A stretch of DNA of 64,000 bases from Geosiphon pyriformis (taxonomy: Eukaryota; Glomeromycota; Glomeromycetes; Archaeosporales; Geosiphonaceae), in NCBI GenBank assembly GCA_016748015.1, contig JAAOMT010000128.1, positions 1,525,671-1,589,670 on the forward strand. The letters run 5' to 3'. Positions 55,499 through 64,000 of the stretch are shown here, piece after piece. The notes beneath the pieces are model-generated. The model worked only from the letters and a program-made list of their open reading frames with translations, was not told where the DNA came from and searched no databases. A program made the translations under genes and the position numbers. The stretch's first letter is position 1. The number at the start of each line of letters is the position of its first letter.

Positions 55499-55506
55499 AA
55501 TGCTTG

Positions 55507-56450
55507 AACTTTAATAGAATTCAGTCTTGAAGAAGAGATTATGTTACCAATAAAATTTTAGCCATTAATTAACATAAAATTATTTTTATAATTTTTATTA
55601 CTAATTAGCATATATTATTACTATTTAAATTATTACTTATTATTTAATTGAATTATTAAAAATTACTATTTAATTAATAATGCAATTTGTACAATAAAAG
55701 TTAGAATAATCAAATTACATAATATTTTAAATTATGTAACATTCAAGAATTCACTAAAATTTGTAAAAATTTGCTAAAATAATAAATAGTTTACTAAAAT
55801 AGTTATTAATTTGTTAAAATAACTTGTAGTTTGTTGAAATATATTTTTAATTTATCAAAATTATAGCAAAGAAAAAAGTTCAAGTTTATAGACCAGTACT
55901 ACAACAAATTGTATAAAAAAAAAGTTTTTTTTTTTAAGAAAATGTATCTTCTTTTAGACTTATCTTACTTAGAATTATCTTCCTTAGAACAAATTTTTTA
56001 GTACAAATTAAATAAAAACCAAATACTTAAAAAACACAAATCTATTAATTGTATTAGAAATTTTCTAAATCTTAATTAATGTTTTGAAATTAACTAACTA
56101 CCAATTTCAGTAAATTGTTTGTAACTTTAAGCCTAAACAGAAAATGATTCTTTTAATAAAATTTTATTTCTTTTATAATTTTTTTATTTTCTTGTCTTTT
56201 TTTATTATAATTATTAGGGCAGTTTACAGATAAAATTCTTGTAAAAAAGTTGACTTTTACAACAAAGTAACTATACATTTTTAATAAGCTTCCATATGAG
56301 CAATTTTTAAAAAAGAGTTGACTTTTACTATAAAGTAACTATATATAGTAATTAATATAGAATTGGTTATTTTATTTATAAATTTAATAGTTTAAATTAT
56401 AAGAGATAATTTAAAGATAAATTTAATTATCAAAAGTCTACTAGTTTCTA
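55507..56450. other. AT-rich stretch in the gypsy element, no protein trace
   Basis: Protein traces stop before and resume after this interval, so it may be another inserted element or an untraceable part of pol. It contains a 31-bp near-repeat at 56248-56278 and 56316-56346. Confidence 0.45.
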
Positions 56451-56598
56451 ATAAATTATAAATTAACAGCAAATTAACATTAACAACATTCAAAAAAAAA
56501 GACCAAAAACCTTTAATAACAACATTAATATTGTAATTTTAATTTCATTATATTGATAATATATAATAAAAATTAAACAAAAAGTTTAAAATCAAGCT

Positions 56599-57780
56599 TT
56601 GTTGTTTAAAATAGCTTCAGAAATATGTTGTATAGTAGATATTATCAATTTTTATATATCTGTTAAAGCTTATAAACACTTTAAAATTTTTATTTACAAC
56701 TTTATAAAAAATGTTATTGAAATTTCTAAAAGAATTTTTATTAGTTTTATTATTTCAAATATTCAAAATTTTAAAAAACTCCAATTTATTCTTGACTTTG
56801 CACAATTATTTTTATTTTGCAATATTACTTTACAAGTATAAAACATGCTAAAAGAAAGTTATCTATTTACTTCAAACAATATTAATAAACTTAATTTAAA
56901 AAATTCAAGTATTCTTTAACAAATACAACTCAAAATTCTACTAAATCAATATGATAATGTTTTTGCCAATAAAAACAAATTCAGATGTACAAATATTATA
57001 AAACATAAAATTAATACTAAAAATGCCAGGCCAATTAAACAATAAATCTATAGAGTTATTTTGAATAAAAACAATTTAATCAAACAAAAAGTACAGTAAA
57101 TATTAGACAATAACTTAATAAAAAAATTATTAAATTTATAATTGTTATCTATTATTCTGATCACAAAAAAAATAGAAAAATTTATTTTTGTGTTAATTAT
57201 TAAAAACTTATTAATATTACTTAAAAAGATAACTATTTAATTCTTTTAATTTAAGAAATCCTAAATAATTTGAAAAACAAAAAATAATTTTTATTGTTGA
57301 ATTTAGCCAGCAAATATTAGTAAGTTAAAATAAATCTAATTGACAAAAAAAAACTGTTTTTATCATTAAAAATAAAAATTTTAAGTTTAATGTTATGCTT
57401 TTTAAACTCTATAGTACTTTAGCTATTTTTTAATGCTTAATAGAAATAGTATACAAAAAAATTCTATAAAAATTGGTTATTATGTATTTAAATAACACTA
57501 ATATATTTTTAAAAACATTTAATAACTATTTATTTTATCTTTAACAAGTTTTTAATTATTTTTAAAATGTTGAACTTAAGCTAAACTTAAACAAATACTT
57601 CTTTGAAAAAACAGAATCTAAATTTTTAAAACATATTATTAAAAAAATAAAGTAAAACTTAATTCAAACAAAGTTCAAAAAATTAAAAATATTTTTGTTT
57701 CAACTAATTTTTAAAAACTCTAAAGATTTTTAAAACTTATTAAATATTATTATTACTTTATTAAAAATTTTTCAGATATT
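56599..57780 (+). pseudogene. Gypsy reverse transcriptase, active site lost
   Basis: An 80-codon open piece (56599-56841) is the linker before RT. RT traces follow: HKINTKNARPIKQ near 57010-57050, FKFNVMLFKLYSTLAIF near 57380-57430, then YLNN in place of YLDD near 57483-57500, and LKLNLNKYFFEKTESKFLKHII near 57580-57640. The block order equals Ty3 RT. Both catalytic Asp residues of the YxDD box are Asn, which inactivates it. Confidence 0.88.
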
Positions 57781-57929
57781 ATCAAACTTTTCTATTACTT
57801 GTTTTCAAAATATATACTATATATGTAAAAAATTAAACAACAAAAAGTTTTTAATTACTTTAAGCATTGACTTATAAAAGCCCTAATTTTAATATATTCG
57901 GATTTTATAAACAGTTTATTATAGCCATC

Positions 57930-58180
57930 AATACATTAAAAAATGTTTTTAAAGCAGTTTTATTTTAAATTAAATCTAATAATAAAGAATATTTTGTTGT
58001 TTATATTAACAGAAACACCAGTACAGTCAAAAAAATATATAATACTACAAACTTAAAATGTTTTACTATTTATTAAATCATATAAAACTGGAAACATTAC
58101 TTTTATTAACTATTTAATTTATATATAGATTATAAAAAACTAATTTAGCTATTTAACAAACTTTAATTAAAAAAAAGATA
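57930..58180 (+). pseudogene. Gypsy RNase H remnant
   Basis: The trace NNKEYFVVYINRNTSTVKKI matches the KEYVVAYASR...SxAEKNY block of Ty3/gypsy RNase H. The preceding catalytic Asp region is not readable. Confidence 0.75.
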
Positions 58181-58439
58181 CAAGATAAAACACATATCTG
58201 CAGCAATTTTTCTATAAAGTACATTATAAAAAAAAGCCAAAAATACTAATATTAACAACTTGTTAAAAATAACTCAAATTTAATCTTATTAATAAATACA
58301 ACTACTTACTAATAATTATACTAATATCTGTTAAGACTTTAGTTTAAGAAAAAACTATCTTAACAAAAACAAAATACCATAGAAAAACAAGTTTAAAACT
58401 ATCTTATTTATAATAAATATTTATATTAACAAAAATGCC

Positions 58440-59130
58440 ATAACTACAAAACATCACAATAAGTTATAAAAAATACAAAAAAAACAATCTTGTTTAATAT
58501 ATATTCTGATTTAATTATTAAATATTTCAATAAATCTAAACTATTAGTTAACAATATATAAAGATATTTTCAAATATATCTATAACTGTAACTTCTGCCA
58601 AAGAAAGAAAAAGCCAAAATTATAAAACTATTTCGATCTATTTTAGTTAAAAATCTATTTAATAAAATTGGTATTAATTTGATTAGATCTTTTTTAATTA
58701 ATTTTAAAGAAAATTAATATATTGCAATAATTATAGACTATTTTTATAAATAACCAAAAGTCTAAATTATTTAAGTTGTAGATGTTAAAATAATAACTGA
58801 ATTTAAATATTAAAATTTGATCTATAAACATAAATATCCAAAAAAATTATTATTTAATTAAAAAACTTATTTTGTTAATAATACTTTAATAAAACTAAAC
58901 CAATAATTTAAAATAAAACAAACCATATTATTTTTATATTATCTTTAGACAAATAAATTGGTAGAATGATTTAACCAAATATTGTATAAAGCTTTAACAA
59001 AAATAAGTTAGAAAAATATACAAAAATAAGACTTATTTATATCTTTAATATTATTTGTATACCAAATATTAAAGCAAAATATTACCAGTTTATACTATTT
59101 AAATTAATTTATGAGGAAGTTATATTGTCT
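58440..59130 (+). pseudogene. Gypsy integrase, broken
   Basis: A zinc-site Cys pair appears as CNFCQRKKK near 58600. The catalytic core follows: IAIIIDYFYK with the first Asp near 58735, then FN-x-KTYFVNN where the second Asp is Asn, and TNKLVE with the Glu at about 58960, followed by FNQILYKALTK. This is the D-D-E layout of retroviral-type integrases, which insert the cDNA into the genome. Confidence 0.85.
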
Positions 59131-59229
59131 ATTAAACTAAAAAATCTTTTTTTCTAACAAAAATAATTATTAAAAAAAACTTTAAAGTTATTTTACACCA
59201 AAAAACATATTAGCTAATAAAAATACTGA

Positions 59230-59760
59230 AAAATAATTATAAAATAGTTGTTAACAATATTAGTAATTCTTAAAAATAACAAAAAAAAAACATAATAATC
59301 ATCTATTGAACCAATTAGTTGTATTTAAGATTGAAAACAAAGTATTATTACATCACATTAAAGTTGAAAAACAACAAAATAAAAAATTAAACTCGAAATA
59401 AAATAATTTATTTTATATATACAAAGTTCTTAGCAATAGAACTTATAAATTACAATTAAAAAACAGAATTTTAAAGAAAGCTAAATATAGAAATTATCTA
59501 AAACTTTATTATACAACACAAAAATTATCATTAATTATATCTTAATTAAAAACACAAATTTTATTAATCAAACTTGAAGATATCTTATAAGATCTAAAAC
59601 CAATTATTATAATTAAACACAGTCTTATACAGAAATTTAAATCATGTAAATTAAATATATAAATACTAAAAAACTGAAAAAAAATACAGTTAATATGGAT
59701 CTTTTAAATAAAATTCTGAAACTTTTACAATGATTGTTTAAAGCTATTTAACAATCCATA
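59230..59760 (+). pseudogene. Gypsy integrase C-terminal region
   Basis: Traces such as YKLQLKNRILKKAKYRNYL and KHSLIQKFKSCKLN follow the integrase and resemble the C-terminal, sometimes chromodomain-like, tail of fungal gypsy elements. Assignment beyond this is uncertain. Confidence 0.45.
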
Positions 59761-60449
59761 ATATCAATAAAAATTATAATTAATAGAAAAAAAATATAAT
59801 ACAAAAATATAAGCAAAAAAAAATAAACAAGAGTTTAATTAAAACTAAATATTTCTAGTATTACATAAAATTAAAGAAGAAAAAAAAATAGTGTATTCAG
59901 ACAATAGAAAAAATTAAAGTTTTAAACAACTTAATTATAAAACCAAATACTAAAAAATAGATACCAAAACTTTTACAATATAAAAAAAAATTTTTATTAA
60001 TATATTAGTTCTTTAAAATTAGTAAAAAACTGGATTTATAAATATTATATAAAGACAATAACAAATAAATATTCAACAGAAAAGCCCTAAAAAAGTAAAA
60101 AAATTTGTTAGAAGAAACAATCTGATATTATATTATAAAACAACATATCAACTATACTCAATATTTAAATACTGTTTAATTATAATATTAAACAATTTAT
60201 TAAATAACATTAAACAAATAACAAATTTTCAGTTTAAAAAACTATAAAAAACAATATTCAATACAATAATTAAATATTATACCAAAAAAACCACTTTTAA
60301 AAACACATATAATTTACAGAAACTCAATTTTAAAAAAGAAAAATATTATTATCTAAGTAAAAAAGTAATTAAAAACTTATTAAAAAAACATAAAAACTAT
60401 ATAATAACATAAAAAAAATATAATAATACAAGATAATACAAAATAATAC
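59761..60449. other. AT-only DNA with short AATAATACA-type repeats
   Basis: The stretch at about 60420-60500 has repeated AATAATACA/AATAATATA units. No coding trace. Confidence 0.5.
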
Positions 60450-61020
60450 AGAATAATATAAAATAATTCAGAATAATACATAATAATATAAAATAGCACA
60501 GAATAATTAATAATAACATAAATAACTAATTATAATATAAAAAAACAAAACAATAGCTAAAATAGTAAACAATAGTTAGCAATAATAAACAATTAAAAAC
60601 AATTTTATAAAATTAGAAAATATGTATAAAAATAAATAATTTTAGCAAATAAAAAAAACAGACTAAACAAAAATCAATTTTTTTCTAATATTTTTTTTAG
60701 CCTAAAAATTATTTATCTTATTTTTTTTATATTTTCATATCAATTAAATAAAATATTATTATTTAATTCAAAAAATACATAATTTTAACATTCTGATTCT
60801 TGAAATTTAATTAATTGTTTTCTCTTAAATTAAATATTATTAGCATGCTTTTAAAACTTTAACAACTAAATTAATTGCTTTTGATTACAGTAATTAATAA
60901 AATACTAATTTTATTTTTATTTTTTTTTATTTTTATTTTTTTTGTAAAATAACAACATTAAAAATTAACTGTTTAAAAATAAACATAATAGTTTGGTAAA
61001 AAAAAAAAACTTTTTAGGTT
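60450..61020 (+). repeat. LTR-like repeat, decayed copy (L3)
   Basis: The end matches L1 through TAATTAATAAAATACTAATTTT and the T-rich run, then ATAGTTTGGTAAA for ATAGTCTGGTAAA. Its place after the integrase makes a 3' LTR plausible. Confidence 0.5.
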
Positions 61021-64000
61021 TAAATATTAATTTTATTTTGTTAGTTTATTAAAAAAACAAAAAAACAATATTAGATTTTAATAACTATATTTACTAGCTT
61101 AAAAAAATATAATTATAACAATACAATTAAAAAAATAATATTTTTGTGTTTTATAACAAAAAAACTTAATAAGTATAACTTTAGACAGAAAAACTTTCAA
61201 AAACTAATAATTAACTTAACTAATAAAACCAATTTATTTATACTTAATTAGCTTTTATTATTAAATTACAAGCACTAAATATCACAATCATATTCTATTA
61301 AGTTTACTTATAATATTGCTTTTTAAAAACAATTTTTTGGTTTTAATTATAAGATAATATATAAATATTTCTGTTAAAATATAATTAAATTAGACTTTAA
61401 TAATAAATTTATTATAGCTTAAATAGTAAACAATAGTATTTTTGTTGTTTAAATAGAAATTTCAATAAAAATAACATTTATTATAATATTAGTTTCAAAA
61501 AATATGCAAATTTAGATTTGGTTAATTCTTTAATTAATAGTTTATTTATTAAAAATTTGATATAATACAATTTTTATAAAGTTAACAAAATAATTAATTA
61601 TATTTTTATTAATAAACAAAATTTTTGGCAAATTATAAGCCAAAAATATTAATAATAGCAAAAATAAATAATTTTTTAATTTTTACAGATTAAAAATTAT
61701 AGTATTTAGAATTATTAAAAAAGTAAAAAAAATTAAAGTTCGAAACTTAACTATCTATTAAAAATCTAATTGTCTATTAATAAAATTAAAGTTTTATCAA
61801 TTCAAATTATATTGGTTACAGATTTTAATGTAAGTAATAAATTAAAAAAAATTACAAAGTTGTTAAATATTATAAGTTTTGTTTTATTAAATCATTGAAT
61901 ATTTATATATTAATTAAAAAATACATAAATAATTTTGTTATTAATAAAAACAATATAATTAAAAATATTTTTGTATTTTTTTTATACAATTATTTTAGAT
62001 TATTAATTAATAATATTAAACTTGTTTTGAATTTTAAAAAAGTTAAAACTACAGTTAATGTAATTATAAAAGATTAAATTAAAAAAAAATTTAACTTTAA
62101 TGTTTTTTCTAAGTAATAATTAAATCAGTACTTTAAGTTATATAAATAATAATATTTTTGGCAATTTATAAAAATAATTAAGTAAAACAAGTTAATTTTA
62201 ATTATAAAAAATCTGCTAAATAACAAAATTATAAATTTCTAATAAATTATAAAAGAATTATAATAATTCAATTTTGTTATACTTTTAGTTTTGTTAAATA
62301 TTTGTTTTTTAAAGAAGTTAGCATTTGTTGTGTAACATAAAGCTTGGGTTTTAATAAATTTTAAATTTTATAATTGAAATAATATTTTTATTAATACTTG
62401 GTCTATTGTATTTATTAAAACTATTAGAATTTTTTTTTCAAAATTCTGTTTAATTGTATTTTATTTGTTTATAATACTTTTAATTTTTTGTAATAATAAT
62501 TTCTTAATACTTAAAGATACTTTAACTTAATTTTTATTTTTGCTGTTAAATTTGTTGTTAAAAATGTTTTTTAAAAAAAATTATGAGATCTAATTAATTC
62601 TATAAAACATATACAAAATATATAATTTTATAAGTTAATAGTACTTAAAATATAGTTTGTTTTATATTAAAATATGTAAAAAATTTATTAAGTTCTTTGA
62701 TAGTTTTTACAATAATAAAACCAATAAAATTATAACAAATTTTGATTTAACTTTTAATTACAAAGTTTATGATAATTTAAATTAAAATAAAATATTTTTG
62801 TTTTTGTTTTAAAGAATTTTATATAATTTATTTATATATATAATAAAAAATTAGACTTATTTATGTAAATACAAGATAAATTTAATATTTATAGCCAAAA
62901 TAAACTAAATAAAAGCAGCTGTTAATTATATTTTATTTTTTATTGTTAAGTTTCTATAAATATTATTATTTAAATAAACAATTTTTAAATTACTTTACAA
63001 TATATATTAAATTTAGCTAGTAAGTTCTTTAAAATTAATAATATTTTTATTAATTAATAAATTAAGTTTTTTAACATATACATTAATAAAATATTTATAT
63101 CTAATTTAAAAAAAGCTTATATAAATATTAAGTTTTTTGCAAATATAGTTTTAAAAAAGTTTATATTTAATAAACAGTTTTTATACTTAATTTTAGCAAT
63201 GTTATATCTAATTATTAACTATAAGATTCAATTTAATTTTGTGTTTAAATAAATTTGTGTTAAATAAGACTTAATTATCAGAAAAAGATTTAAGTTAAAA
63301 GCTAATTTTTTTAAAAACTTTTTATTTATTGCTATTTATTATCTGCTTTTATATAGTTTTAAATTTTTTAAACAAGTTTAATTTAAATATAAAATAATTA
63401 ATCTAGTTATATATGTAAATATAATTGGTATTTTTGAATATTTTTTATTTATTAAGCTATAAATCTGCAAATTATATGTTGAATTTTATAGTATTTATTT
63501 TAGTTTTCTATTAAATTATTTGTTAATTTTATAACCAATTTTTTGGTTAGTATAATTGGTATTTTTTGAAGTATAACTTGTTTTTAATAAATAACTTATT
63601 TATAACTTTTTAACTAAAAAATAAAATTCTAATATTAAATATTTTGGATACTTTATTGTATTATAAATTAATATAATTCTTAATATTATTTTTTTTAGCC
63701 AACTTTTGGATTATTATAGTTTTTATTTTACTTGAAAAAATTTTTGTTATTAAAAAAAATTAAATCTTAAAGATTCGACTTTTGTTTATTTTAATATTGC
63801 TATTACTTTTATTTTTAAAAATAGTCTTATTAGTTTTTATAATTTGTTTTTTTCTTAAATTTATTTTTGAATTTATTCAGATATAATAGTTTTAATATAA
63901 TTAAATAATGTTTAATTAAAATTGATTTGAATATAATTACTGTCTATATTAATAAATCTGTTAAAAATTTCAATTTTTAAACTATTATAACTAATATATT
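61021..64000 (+). mobile_element. Decayed LINE running off the window end
   Basis: At 61440-61560 the sequence follows copy A's endonuclease (1040-1150): ATAGAAATTTCAATAAAAAT for GGTGGTGACTTCAATAAAAAT, then AGTTTCAAAAAATATGC. At 62440-62590 it follows the RT start (2380-2530). At 63060-63250 it follows the RT connection. At about 63940-63990 it reaches the start of RNase H. No reading frame is left; the 60-codon frame at 61895-62077 is chance. The 5' end is unclear because ORF1 and the first endonuclease part are not recognisable. Confidence 0.8.

Larger units (their letters stand above)
52560..61000 (+). mobile_element. Decayed Ty3/gypsy LTR retrotransposon
   Basis: Protein traces follow the order Gag, CCHC knuckle, aspartic protease, Cys-rich segment, RT, RNase H, integrase and C-terminal region, all on the plus strand. 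Integrase after RT/RNase H makes it Ty3/gypsy, not copia. Stops occur every few codons, mostly from Trp and Gln codons. A LINE stub sits at 55386-55498 and a stretch without traces at about 55500-56450 suggests a further insertion. The 5' LTR is not recognisable; the repeat at 60450-61020 may be the 3' LTR. Confidence 0.88.

Noticed and set aside
55507-56450. A dUTPase domain in the gypsy pol, as I remember from some Rhizophagus gypsy elements
   Set aside because: I searched by eye for the conserved dUTPase motifs and could not follow any of them; the interval gives no protein trace.

Overview
The window looks like nuclear DNA from an arbuscular-mycorrhizal or related early-diverging fungus, most like Rhizophagus (Glomeromycotina). 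The reasons are a very AT-rich background, short GT-AG introns of about 70-125 bp, a fungal MET30-type F-box/WD40 gene, and many copies of one LINE family plus a Ty3/gypsy element whose protein traces resemble those I remember from Rhizophagus. The species call is inference. Two assembly gaps are present (26225-26244 and 47240-48195).

Layout. 1-5389: LINE copy A (+), cut by the window edge. 5390-6130: AT-rich filler. 6131-11164: gene island with MET30 (-) and a broken multi-exon gene relic (+). 11165-24955: LINE territory, with a 3' stub with target-site duplication (12317-12548), a full-length 6.8 kb LINE (-, 13282-20054) flanked by a perfect 16-bp duplication, and an older LINE (+, 20071-24955) with a large internal deletion. 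25240-26880: repeat-derived DNA, a gap and a short minisatellite. 26950-35950: a heavily decayed LINE (-) split by a younger LINE fragment (+, 29404-31396) with its own duplication, then a decayed LTR-like repeat. 35950-52250: second gene island with a relic (-), a five-exon DUF427 gene, tRNA-Thr(AGU), a microsatellite-dense stretch around a secreted double-psi beta-barrel gene, and a nine-exon ASA1-like WD40 gene. 52400-61000: a decayed Ty3/gypsy element (+). 61020-64000: another decayed LINE (+) running off the end.

Five cellular genes look intact: MET30-like (SCF ubiquitin ligase receptor for sulfur control), the DUF427 gene, tRNA-Thr, the DPBB secreted protein and the ASA1-like gene. They form no pathway; they are separate genes in two islands of ordinary composition between repeat blocks. 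Nearly everything else is transposon at different ages. The degraded copies carry mostly C-to-T and G-to-A changes that create stops (TGG to TGA/TAG, CAA to TAA) and turn catalytic Asp into Asn in several enzymes, which suggests RIP-like or methylation-driven decay. I did not find a convincing new defence or metabolic system; the most useful observations are the decay pattern, the nested insertions with readable duplications, a 59-bp sequence shared by two gene relics 26 kb apart, and the spliced genes that a plain ORF scan would miss.
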